Source: Burkholderia sp. Leaf177
GTDB lineage: Bacteria > Pseudomonadota > Gammaproteobacteria > Burkholderiales > Burkholderiaceae
DNA: 64,000 nt
Direction: 5' to 3'
Assembly (NCBI RefSeq): GCF_001424345.1
Contig: NZ_LMPF01000023.1
Span: 422,179 to 486,178 of the forward strand
The notes under the pieces were generated by a model that worked only from the letters and a program-made list of their open reading frames with translations, was not told the DNA's origin and did not search any database. The position numbers and the translations under genes are program-made. This document shows, piece by piece, positions 1-7,573 of the stretch; within the stretch, counting starts at the first letter, position 1, and the number at the start of each line of letters is the position of its first letter.

Positions 1-1
1 G

Positions 2-868
2 AAGCGCACGATGGGCGAGGCGATCGACACGCGCGTGATTCCCAACTCGAAGCTGTGGCTCACGCGTTGCGATGCCAATCAGCTCGAAAACGCCCTGCTG
101 AATTTCGCGATCAACGCGCGCGACGCCATGCCCGAAGGCGGCCGCCTGACGCTTGAAACGGACAACGTGGAGCTTGGGCCCGAGTTCGCCGCGTCTCATC
201 CTGATGTGGCGCCGGGCCAGTACGTGGTGGTATCGGCTTCGGACACGGGCGCCGGCATGCCCGACGACGTCAAGGCGCGCGCCTTCGATCCGTTCTATAC
301 GACAAAGCCGCTGGGCCAAGGCACGGGGCTGGGTTTATCGATGGCGTACGGGTTTGCCAAGCAATCGGGCGGAATCGCGACCATTGAAAGCGCGCTCGAT
401 GCCGGCACGACCATCCGGCTGTATCTGCCGCGCTTCACCGGCGGTGCGGGCAAAACCGAGGTGACGACGGAACTCACCGAAGCGCATCGCGCGGCCGGGC
501 GGCACGTGATCCTGGTCGTCGAGGACGATGCGTCGGTGCGCGAACTCGTGTGCGAGATCTTGCGTGATCTCGATTACGAAGTGCTCGAAGCCATCGACGG
601 CCCGTCGGGGCTGGCAATACTCAATTCGCCCGCGCGTATCGACTTGCTGGTCAGCGATGTCGGTCTTCCGGGACTGAATGGCCGTCAACTCGCCGATGCC
701 GCCCGCGCGACGCGTCCCGCGCTGCGCGTGCTGTTCATGACGGGTTATGCAGAATCGGCGACGCGCGCCAATGGTTTTCTCGATACCGGCATGGAGATGA
801 TCACCAAGCCGTTCACGCTCGAATCGATGGCAAGCCGGATTCGCCGCATGGTCACGATGGCGGGCTAG
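2..868 (+). CDS. Hybrid histidine kinase, C-terminal part (5' end outside window)
   Basis: The reading frame is open from the window edge, so the sensor and H-box part lies upstream. The visible 288 residues hold the ATPase domain of a histidine kinase followed by a receiver. The N box (NARDAMPEGG), the G1 loop (DTGAGMP) and the G2 loop (GQGTGLGLSMAYGF) are intact. After a linker the receiver shows the acidic pair (VVEDDASVRE), a phospho-acceptor Asp in LLVSDVGLPG, and the conserved Lys in ITKPF. It is a membrane-associated or soluble phosphorelay sensor whose input is unknown. The ATPase and receiver resemble those of the hybrid kinase at 61643-63898, suggesting paralogues. Confidence 0.9.
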   Translation, partial: KRTMGEAIDTRVIPNSKLWLTRCDANQLENALLNFAINARDAMPEGGRLTLETDNVELGPEFAASHPDVAPGQYVVVSASDTGAGMPDDVKARAFDPFYTTKPLGQGTGLGLSMAYGFAKQSGGIATIESALDAGTTIRLYLPRFTGGAGKTEVTTELTEAHRAAGRHVILVVEDDASVRELVCEILRDLDYEVLEAIDGPSGLAILNSPARIDLLVSDVGLPGLNGRQLADAARATRPALRVLFMTGYAESATRANGFLDTGMEMITKPFTLESMASRIRRMVTMAG

Positions 869-1027
869 TTCGACCCGATCGGCTCCCGTATTCCCTCACT
901 TCAGAATAACCGTCTGAATGGCATGGCCTTTGCTCTTATGTAACGGGCGCATGCGTTTCCCGAGACCGCTGGACACAGGCTCGCGGCTTACAACTCGGCT
1001 TACAACCCAACAAACCGACGCATCGCC

Positions 1028-1058
1028 GCACCGGCAATCCTTGATGGATCGCCGGTGC
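1028..1058. other. Imperfect hairpin upstream of the AI-2E permease gene
   Basis: GCACCGGC pairs with GCCGGTGC; inside, after an A/C mismatch, ATCC pairs with GGAT around loop TTGAT. It sits 45 bp before the chosen ATG of the permease and covers the in-frame GTG at 1055, which argues against that earlier start. There is no T-run, so it is not an obvious terminator. Confidence 0.4.
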
Positions 1059-1102
1059 GACCGCATCATGAACCCGCTAATGCCCCATACGAGAACGATG
1101 TC

Positions 1103-3115
1103 ATGACACCAAATCCCGTCCCGCGCCGGCCCGCGTCGAAGGTTTTGCCGCCCGAGGCGCCGGGAATGCGGGCGCTGGTTTCGATCGTGACCGGCGTAGT
1201 GGTGATCTGCGCGCTGTACTTCGGGCGCGCGGTTTTGATCCCGATTATTCTTGCCGTTTTGCTCAGCTTCCTGGTCGCGCCTTTCGTCGATTTATTGCGG
1301 CGCCTGAAACTCGGGCAAGTGCCGTCGGTGATTCTGGCGGTGCTGGTTGCGTTGTCGGTGCTGACCGCGGTTGGCGGGTTGATCGGCGCGCAAGTGGCGC
1401 AACTCGCGAGCGATCTGCCGCGATATCAGGTTGCTGTCGAACGGAAAATCGATGCCGTTCAGGAAAAGACCGTCGGCCGTGCCGATGCCTTTTTGGGCAA
1501 GGCCGCGACCGCGCTGAAACGGATTTCGCCGAATCGGCAAGAGGAAATCCGCAAGAACCAGGAAAACCAGACGGCGTCTCCTATCGATGCACCCATGCCC
1601 GTGGAAGTGCACGAGCCGTCACCATCGCCGGTGGAACTTGCCCAGCGGTTCTTGTCGCCGATCATCAGCCCGCTTGAAACCACGGGCATCGTTCTGGTCG
1701 TCGCGATATTTATCCTGTTGCAGCGAGAAGATCTGCGCGACCGGCTGATCCGCCTGTTTGGATCGCGCGACCTGCACCGTGCAACGACCGCCATGGATGA
1801 AGCCGCGCGCCGCTTGTCGCGCTATTTCCTGGCGCAGCTCGGCATCAACATGGGCGTGGGCATCGTTATTTCGATCGGGCTCGCGATCATCGGCGTGCCG
1901 GGCGCTCTGCTGTTCGGCGTGCTGACCGGATTGCTGCGCTTCGTGCCGTACGTGGGTACGTGGATCGCGGCGTTGCTGGCGGTTGTGTTTGCCGCCGCCG
2001 TCGGCCCCGGCTGGTCGATGATGATCTGGACCATCGTCCTTTTTGGCGTGACGGATGTCGTCGCCGGCCAGATCGTCGAACCGATGCTTTACGGGCACAG
2101 CACGGGTTTATCGCCATTTGCCGTGATCGTCGCGGCGATTTTCTGGAGCTGGATCTGGGGGCCGATTGGACTGGTTTTATCGACGCCACTGACCTTGTGC
2201 CTCGTGATTCTCGGGCGTCACGTGGATCGGCTTGAGTTCCTCGATGTGCTTTTCGGCGATCGTCCAGCCTTGACTCCAGCCGAGAATTTTTATCAGCGTT
2301 TGCTCGCCAACGATCCCGACGAGGCGCTCGTTCAAGCCGAATCGCTTCTCAAGGAGCGCTCGCTCAGCGCGTATTACGACGAAGTCGCGCTCGAAGGCTT
2401 GCGGATCGCGCATCAGGACGTGCTGCGCGGCGTGGTGACGGCGGATCAGCTGAAACGTATCAACGAATCGGCGATGGACATAATCGAAGGGCTGGAGGAA
2501 GTCGAGGACGTGGTGGTGATGGCCGCACGGCCCGAAGATGAACCGCCGGCGAGCCTGGAAATGTCGGATCGCGAGGCGGGCATTCTGCACGAAACGCCGC
2601 CGCCTCATTTCGATGCCGCCAAGGAAGGACATACGTCGTCGGTGTTGTGCATTGCCGGGCGCGGCGTGCTGGACGATCTGGCCGCGGCGATCGCCGTGCA
2701 GCTATTTCGCAAACATGGACTGGGCGCCGATCTCGCGCCGTATGAGCGCTTTTCGCGCACGCGCTTTGACGAAGTCGATCTGACCGGCGTGTCGCTGATC
2801 TGCGTGATTTCGTTCGATGCCGCCGAATCGCCGCCCTATTTGCGCAATTTGTTGCGCCGTTTGCATCAACGGGCGGGGGCGGCTGATTTGATCGTGGGCC
2901 TGGTCGTGCCGGACAGCGCGCTGGAAGGCGAGGCGGTGATCAGGAAGACATCGGCTGCGACATCGTTCAAGGAACTGGTCGAGGCGTGCGTGACCGCGGC
3001 GCGGCGTCAATCCACCGATGGCGTTTCGTGGGAAGGCCTCAACCCCGAAGAACCCGCGCCCGCCGCCGATTCAGCGAAGGCGCCTGCGCCGGTTCCCGTG
3101 CTTCGAGGCGCCTGA
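1103..3115 (+). CDS. AI-2E family (YdiK/PerM-like) permease with long C-terminal cytoplasmic extension
   Basis: A 670-residue polytopic membrane protein. The first ~380 residues match the AI-2E/PerM family: two early membrane segments (from about residue 28, LVSIVTGVVVICALYFG, to 75), a soluble insert with charged helices, then a bundle of hydrophobic segments with the typical Pro/Gly-rich stretch near LLRFVPYVGTWIAALLAVVF. Such permeases are usually about 350 residues; here some 290 soluble residues follow, including an alpha/beta-like section (SSVLCIAGRG to LIVGLVVPDS, about 525-620) and an Ala/Pro tail. The ATG at 1103 is preferred over GTG 1055 because a purine-rich stretch precedes it. 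The substrate is unknown; autoinducer-2 export is only a family name. Confidence 0.85.
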   Translation: MTPNPVPRRPASKVLPPEAPGMRALVSIVTGVVVICALYFGRAVLIPIILAVLLSFLVAPFVDLLRRLKLGQVPSVILAVLVALSVLTAVGGLIGAQVAQLASDLPRYQVAVERKIDAVQEKTVGRADAFLGKAATALKRISPNRQEEIRKNQENQTASPIDAPMPVEVHEPSPSPVELAQRFLSPIISPLETTGIVLVVAIFILLQREDLRDRLIRLFGSRDLHRATTAMDEAARRLSRYFLAQLGINMGVGIVISIGLAIIGVPGALLFGVLTGLLRFVPYVGTWIAALLAVVFAAAVGPGWSMMIWTIVLFGVTDVVAGQIVEPMLYGHSTGLSPFAVIVAAIFWSWIWGPIGLVLSTPLTLCLVILGRHVDRLEFLDVLFGDRPALTPAENFYQRLLANDPDEALVQAESLLKERSLSAYYDEVALEGLRIAHQDVLRGVVTADQLKRINESAMDIIEGLEEVEDVVVMAARPEDEPPASLEMSDREAGILHETPPPHFDAAKEGHTSSVLCIAGRGVLDDLAAAIAVQLFRKHGLGADLAPYERFSRTRFDEVDLTGVSLICVISFDAAESPPYLRNLLRRLHQRAGAADLIVGLVVPDSALEGEAVIRKTSAATSFKELVEACVTAARRQSTDGVSWEGLNPEEPAPAADSAKAPAPVPVLRGA

Positions 3116-3122
3116 ATACGGC

Positions 3123-3356
3123 TTAACGATTTCCGTCGAAAAGATCGTTCAGCATGGTGTCGAAAGCGCCTTGCGCCTCTTCGAGTTCCTGCAATGCGGC
3201 ATCGAAAGTCTGCAACGCGATCTGGGAAGGACGCCCGTCGCCGTTCGGCGGAAATTGCCCTTGTAAAGCCGTGAACGCCGCCTGCACCTGCCGCGTGGCG
3301 TTCACGATGCGCTCCATCGCCTGCGCTTCTTCTGTTCGATTGTGTTCAGCAGTCAT
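3123..3356 (-). CDS. Small helical hypothetical protein
   Basis: A 77-residue acidic, Gln/Ala-rich protein predicted to be largely helical (ERIVNATRQVQAAFTALQGQF, then LQTFDAALQELEEAQGAFDTMLNDLFDG). The ATG at 3356 is chosen because GGAG lies six bases upstream; longer in-frame starts at 3368 and 3416 would overlap the end of bdhA. It lies just downstream of bdhA on the same strand and might be cotranscribed. No family is recognised. Confidence 0.65.
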   Translation of the reverse strand: MTAEHNRTEEAQAMERIVNATRQVQAAFTALQGQFPPNGDGRPSQIALQTFDAALQELEEAQGAFDTMLNDLFDGNR

Positions 3357-3412
3357 CGGAGTCTCCATTCTGGGAACCCCGATATTACCAACTGATGTGA
3401 GAGCCGGCACGC

Positions 3413-4213
3413 TCACTGAGAAGTCCAGCCGCCGTCGATCTGAAGCGCCGAACCACGCATTTCATCGGCGGCTTCCGAGCACAGGAAAACCGCAAGCTTG
3501 CCGATCTGTTCCGGCGTCACGAATTGCTCCGACGGCTGTTTCTCGCCGAGCAATTTCGAGCGCGCCGCGTCCGATGAAATGTTTTCCTTCGCGGCGATAT
3601 CGTCGATCTGCTTTTGCACCAGCGGCGTCAGCACGAAACCCGGGCAGATCGCATTCACCGTCACGCCCGTGCGCGCGTTTTCGAGCGCGGCGACTTTAGT
3701 CAAACCGACAATGCCGTGTTTTGCGGCCACATACGCCGATTTCCCCGCCGATCCAACCAGACCGTGCGCCGAAGCGATATTGATCACGCGGCCCCAACCG
3801 TTATCGCGCATTTTCGGCAACGCAACGCGCATGGTGTGAAACGCCGACGTCAGGTTGATCGCGATGATTGCGTCCCACTTCTCGACCGGGAAGGTATCGA
3901 TGGTCGCCACATGCTGGATGCCCGCGTTATTCACGAGCACATCCACGGCGCCGAATTGCTCGATGGCGAAGGCGATCATCGCTTCGATCTCGGTCGCCTT
4001 CGACATATCCGCGCCATGATGCACGGCCTTTACGCCATGTTTTTCGATCTGCGACTTGGCGTTCTGGATCACGGTGGCATCGCCGAAACCGTTCAGCACG
4101 ATATTCGCGCCGGCTTGCGCGAGCGCGTTGGCGATCCCGAGTCCGATACCGCTCGTCGATCCGGTGACGAGCGCGGTCTTGCCGGCGAGCGGCGTTGCTG
4201 CGGATGAAGTCAT
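3413..4213 (-). CDS. bdhA: (R)-3-hydroxybutyrate dehydrogenase
   Basis: A 266-residue classical short-chain dehydrogenase that oxidises (R)-3-hydroxybutyrate to acetoacetate with NAD+, the step that feeds polyhydroxybutyrate monomers into central metabolism. The nucleotide-binding glycine motif (TGSTSGIG, residues 18-25), NNAG (95-98) and the catalytic Ser148, Tyr161 and Lys165 are present. Gln100, His150 and Lys158 sit where the substrate-carboxylate residues of characterised bacterial 3-hydroxybutyrate dehydrogenases are found, which makes this more specific than a generic SDR call. It follows the GntP permease on the same strand (80-bp gap) and so likely shares its sigma-54 promoter at 5761-5777. 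Confidence 0.92.
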   Translation of the reverse strand: MTSSAATPLAGKTALVTGSTSGIGLGIANALAQAGANIVLNGFGDATVIQNAKSQIEKHGVKAVHHGADMSKATEIEAMIAFAIEQFGAVDVLVNNAGIQHVATIDTFPVEKWDAIIAINLTSAFHTMRVALPKMRDNGWGRVINIASAHGLVGSAGKSAYVAAKHGIVGLTKVAALENARTGVTVNAICPGFVLTPLVQKQIDDIAAKENISSDAARSKLLGEKQPSEQFVTPEQIGKLAVFLCSEAADEMRGSALQIDGGWTSQ

Positions 4214-4293
4214 GAGGCGAGTCCTTGGAAAGGGAAGGTCGATGGCAACAGCCAGATAGCCATTGCCAAGTTTGCCAGATGTCGTGCCGGGGA

Positions 4294-5694
4294 TTAAACC
4301 AGCCCGGTCGTGTAGTACACGGCGATCACGAAAAACACCGCCAGCGTCTTGATGATCGTCACGGCGAAAATATCGCGATACGACTCGCGATGCGTCAATC
4401 CCGTCACGGCGAGCAACGTGATCACCGCGCCGTTATGCGGCAACGTGTCCATGCCGCCGCTCGCCATGGCGACCACCCGATGCAGCACGTCGAGCGGAAT
4501 ATGCGCCGCTTCCGCGCCCTTGATGAACGTATCCGACATCGCGGCGAGCGCGATGCTCATTCCGCCCGACGCCGATCCCGTAATCCCGGCGAGCGAACTC
4601 ACGGAAACGGCTGCGTTCACGAGCGGATTCGGGATGCTTTTCAACGCATCGCTCACCACGATAAAACCCGGCAACGCCGCGATCACGCCACCGAAACCAT
4701 ATTCGGACGCGGTGTTCATCGCGGCGAGCAGCGCACCGCCGACAGCCGCTTTCGTTCCCACGGCAAAGCGTTCACGCACGCGCCCGAACGCCGTCAGCAT
4801 GACCAGCAAGATTCCAAGCAGCAGCGCACCTTCGACGGCCCAGATCGCGACCACTGATTTGATCGGCGTAACAACCGCTGCATGAACGCCCGGCAAGACG
4901 TCGGGCGCGACCGAATAACTCGCGCCGTACCAGACGGGGATCAGCTTGGTCAGCGCGAAGTTCGCGACGCCGACGAGCACAAGCGGCGCAACTGCGAGCA
5001 GCGGGTTGGGCAACTGCGCGTTTTCCACGCGATCCGGCTCGTTCACGAGCGACGTGCCATACCCTTCGCCGGTCGCCATCACCGAACGTCGGCGCCACTC
5101 CAGAAAAGTCAGCCCGACCACGATGATGAACAGCGAGCCGATCGTCCCGAGAATTGGCGCGGCCCAGCCCGTGGTCTTGAAAAACGTCGTGGGAATGATG
5201 TTCTGGATCTGCGGCGTGCCGGGCAAGGAATCCATCGTGAACGAGAAGGCGCCGAGCGCGATTGCGCCGGGCATCAAACGTTTCGGGATATTGCTTTGCC
5301 GATACATTTCGGCCGCGAACGGATATACCGCGAACACGACCACGAACAGCGACACGCCGCCATAGGTGAGCAGCGCACACACCGCGACGATCACCGCATT
5401 CACGCGCGTCTTGCCGATATATCGAATGGCCGCGGCCACGATCGATTCCGAAAATCCGGACAGTTCGACGACCTTTCCGAACACGGCGCCGAGCAGGAAC
5501 ACAGGGAAATACAGCTTTACGAAACCGACCATCTTCTCCATGAAGATGCCCGAAAACACTGGCGCGACGGCCGCGGGTTCGGTGAGCAGGACGGCGGCCA
5601 GGGCGGCGAGCGGCGCCACCAGGATCACGCTGTATCCGCGATAGGCGGCCAGCATGAGAAACGCCAGCGCGGCGAGGACGATGATGAACGACAT
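4294..5694 (-). CDS. GntP-family permease, probable 3-hydroxybutyrate uptake
   Basis: A 466-residue inner-membrane carrier with about a dozen hydrophobic segments, in the gluconate:H+ symporter (GntP) family. The ATG at 5694 has GGAGAC at the correct spacing; the frame continues upstream to 5727 but without a better site. The conserved stretches SSLAGITGSASGG and ALAAMSDTF (late half) are typical of this subfamily. Its position upstream of bdhA, and a sigma-54 activator read divergently, reproduce the P. aeruginosa PA2003-PA2004-PA2005 arrangement. The substrate is therefore inferred to be 3-hydroxybutyrate or a related short hydroxyacid, not gluconate. Confidence 0.85.
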   Translation of the reverse strand: MSFIIVLAALAFLMLAAYRGYSVILVAPLAALAAVLLTEPAAVAPVFSGIFMEKMVGFVKLYFPVFLLGAVFGKVVELSGFSESIVAAAIRYIGKTRVNAVIVAVCALLTYGGVSLFVVVFAVYPFAAEMYRQSNIPKRLMPGAIALGAFSFTMDSLPGTPQIQNIIPTTFFKTTGWAAPILGTIGSLFIIVVGLTFLEWRRRSVMATGEGYGTSLVNEPDRVENAQLPNPLLAVAPLVLVGVANFALTKLIPVWYGASYSVAPDVLPGVHAAVVTPIKSVVAIWAVEGALLLGILLVMLTAFGRVRERFAVGTKAAVGGALLAAMNTASEYGFGGVIAALPGFIVVSDALKSIPNPLVNAAVSVSSLAGITGSASGGMSIALAAMSDTFIKGAEAAHIPLDVLHRVVAMASGGMDTLPHNGAVITLLAVTGLTHRESYRDIFAVTIIKTLAVFFVIAVYYTTGLV

Positions 5695-5760
5695 TGAGTC
5701 TCCGTTACTTGTTGTATATCCCGGCACGCCGTGGGCGGTTCGGGTAGGGCGCGCCTTTAA

Positions 5761-5777
5761 TGCAGCATCCGTGCCAA
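5761..5777 (-). promoter_or_regulatory. Sigma-54 (-24/-12) promoter of the permease-bdhA operon
   Basis: Read on the minus strand the sequence is TTGGCACG-GATG-CTGCA. The -24 element is perfect (TGGCACG), the spacing to the -12 GC is correct, and only the first T of TTGCA is replaced by C. It lies about 67 bp upstream of the permease ATG. The divergent gene encodes a sigma-54 activator, so the match is functionally coherent. Confidence 0.88.
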
Positions 5778-5953
5778 TCGCCGTAGATCAAGGTGTTACA
5801 GGAATAACTGACGTATATGACGGCGCATAGATGAGAAAAATCCATGAATCGAGACGAAAAGCTGCGGAAAGGATTTCGAAATCCGTGCGCGAACTCGGCC
5901 GAACGGTCGGTAAGGTAATGCCTTGCTGAGTTTCCACGTTTCGAGATACCCTG

Positions 5954-5967
5954 TCTCGATATCGAGA
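5954..5967. promoter_or_regulatory. Perfect 14-bp palindrome, candidate activator-binding site
   Basis: TCTCGATATCGAGA is a perfect palindrome. A related half-site TTTCGAGATA lies at 5939-5948 and TCGAGA at 5849-5854. It is about 180 bp upstream of the -24 element of the permease promoter and 19 bp before the activator's own ATG. That fits an upstream activating sequence that could also give autoregulation. The assignment is inferred from position and symmetry. Confidence 0.55.
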
Positions 5968-5985
5968 AATTCCCACGAGACACGA

Positions 5986-7431
5986 ATGCTTAACGACTGG
6001 ACGCATGTCCCCGTCGACTACAGCGACGTTTTACGCCGCGCGATGGATTCGCTTTTCAAGACCTTCGAGAATTTTAGCGAAGGCACGTTTATCGTCGATA
6101 AAGATGCGCGCGTAGTCTGGATCAACAAGCGCTATGCGGCGCGTTTTGGATTTGCGGACCCGGAAGATGCCATCGGCCGCGATTGCGAAGCGGTGATTCC
6201 AAATAGCCTCATGCGCGAAGTCGTGACGACCGGCAAGCCGATCTTGCTCGATTTGCTCGAAACGGATCGTGAACCGCTGGTCGTCACTCGCTTGCCGCTC
6301 AAGGACGATTTCGGCGAAACGGTCGGCGCGATCGGCTTTGCGCTCTTCGATGAAATGAAAGCGCTTACGCCGCTGTTTTCGCACTATTCGCGCGTGCAGC
6401 AGGAGTTGATCGCGACGCGGCAATCGCTTGCGCAGGCGCGGCGCGCGAAATATACGTTCGCGAGTTTTGTCGGCACGAGCACGGCGAGCCTCGATGTCAA
6501 ACGTCAGGCCCGGCGCGCGGCGCAAGTCGATTCGCCCGTGCTGCTGTCGGGCGAAACGGGTACGGGCAAGGAATTGCTCGCGCACGCCATTCATGGCGCG
6601 TCGGCGCGCTCGGCGCGACCGCTGGTATCGGTGAACGTGGCGGCGATTCCCGATACCTTGCTCGAAGTCGAGTTTTTCGGCGCGGCGGCGGGGGCGTACA
6701 CGGGCGCGGACCGGAAAGGGCGCGTTGGCAAATTCGAGCTTGCCGATGGCGGTACATTGTTCCTCGATGAAATCGGCGATATGCCGCTCGCATTGCAGGG
6801 CAAATTGCTGCGCGTCTTGCAGGAGAAGGAGTTCGAGCCGCTCGGGTCGAATCGCATCGTGCGTGCGGATGTGCGGATTATCGCGGCGACGTCGGCGGAT
6901 TTGCCAGCGCTCGTGGCGAGTGGCCGGTTTCGCGCGGATCTGTTTTATCGGCTGAACGTGTTGGCGATTCATGCGCCGCCGTTGCGTCAGCGCGTGGGGG
7001 ATATCGAGGCGCTCGTGTACGCCATGCTCGAGGAGCTTTCCGCCGATGCCCGCCCGCGTCACGCCGGCCAGTTCGTCCTTCACGACGATGCGCTGCGTCT
7101 TTTGTGCGCGTATTCGTGGCCCGGAAACGTCCGCGAATTGCGCAATGCGCTGGAGCGGGCGGTGATGTTGTCGGACAGCGAGCATATCGATGCCCGCGCG
7201 CTCGGCTCGTTTATGGGCGCGGAAACTGTGGCGCCGGAGCCGGAGCCGCCGAGGGCATCGCCGGAAGACGAGATCGTGCCTTATGCGGACGCGATGGCAT
7301 CGTTTGAAAAGCAGTTTCTCTCCGATGCCCTGCATGCGAGCGGTGGCCGGGTGGCGGAGGCGGCGCAGCGGATCGGTATTGGCCGGGCGACGATGTACAA
7401 GAAGATCGTGGCGTTGGGGATTGCGGTCTGA
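5986..7431 (+). CDS. hbcR: Sigma-54-dependent activator, HbcR-like (3-hydroxybutyrate catabolism)
   Basis: A 481-residue bacterial enhancer-binding protein. Residues ~20-130 form a PAS-type sensory domain, not a receiver. The AAA+ domain has Walker A GETGTGKE (189-196), the sigma-54 contact loop as GAYTGA (236-241, Tyr instead of the usual Phe), and Walker B GTLFLDE (256-262). A Fis-type helix-turn-helix closes the protein (AAQRIGIGRATMYKKI). ATG 5986 is chosen over the distant TTG at 5923, which would overlap the palindrome. It is divergent from the GntP permease-bdhA pair with its own -24/-12 promoter, matching the PA2005/HbcR arrangement. The ligand is inferred, not shown. Confidence 0.87.
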   Translation: MLNDWTHVPVDYSDVLRRAMDSLFKTFENFSEGTFIVDKDARVVWINKRYAARFGFADPEDAIGRDCEAVIPNSLMREVVTTGKPILLDLLETDREPLVVTRLPLKDDFGETVGAIGFALFDEMKALTPLFSHYSRVQQELIATRQSLAQARRAKYTFASFVGTSTASLDVKRQARRAAQVDSPVLLSGETGTGKELLAHAIHGASARSARPLVSVNVAAIPDTLLEVEFFGAAAGAYTGADRKGRVGKFELADGGTLFLDEIGDMPLALQGKLLRVLQEKEFEPLGSNRIVRADVRIIAATSADLPALVASGRFRADLFYRLNVLAIHAPPLRQRVGDIEALVYAMLEELSADARPRHAGQFVLHDDALRLLCAYSWPGNVRELRNALERAVMLSDSEHIDARALGSFMGAETVAPEPEPPRASPEDEIVPYADAMASFEKQFLSDALHASGGRVAEAAQRIGIGRATMYKKIVALGIAV

Positions 7432-7451
7432 GGGTGGAATTTCGAGTCGGA

Positions 7452-7564
7452 AGATTCGCCACGAGATTCGCCATGGGTCGGATATCTATTTGGAATATAA
7501 TGGTTTTTTTGGATATTTATCGACCGAAAGATCCGCCACCAGATCCGCCACCAGATTCGCCAGA
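7452..7564. repeat. Two clusters of 12-bp repeats upstream of the Fic gene
   Basis: AGATTCGCCACG and AGATTCGCCATG are adjacent at 7452-7475. AGATCCGCCACC occurs twice, followed by AGATTCGCCAGA, at 7529-7564. The two arrays are separated by about 53 bp of A+T-rich sequence with paired GGATAT words (7480-7486, 7511-7516). The second array ends 9 bp before the Fic start codon, where a ribosome-binding site would be expected. Binding of a regulator is a guess. Confidence 0.75.
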
Positions 7565-7573
7565 CCAGCATTC

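Noticed and set aside
6031..7335. 434-codon open frame opposite the sigma-54 activator gene
   Set aside because: The sense frame has complete AAA+ and Fis motifs; the antisense protein is Arg-rich with no recognisable domain or ribosome-binding site.
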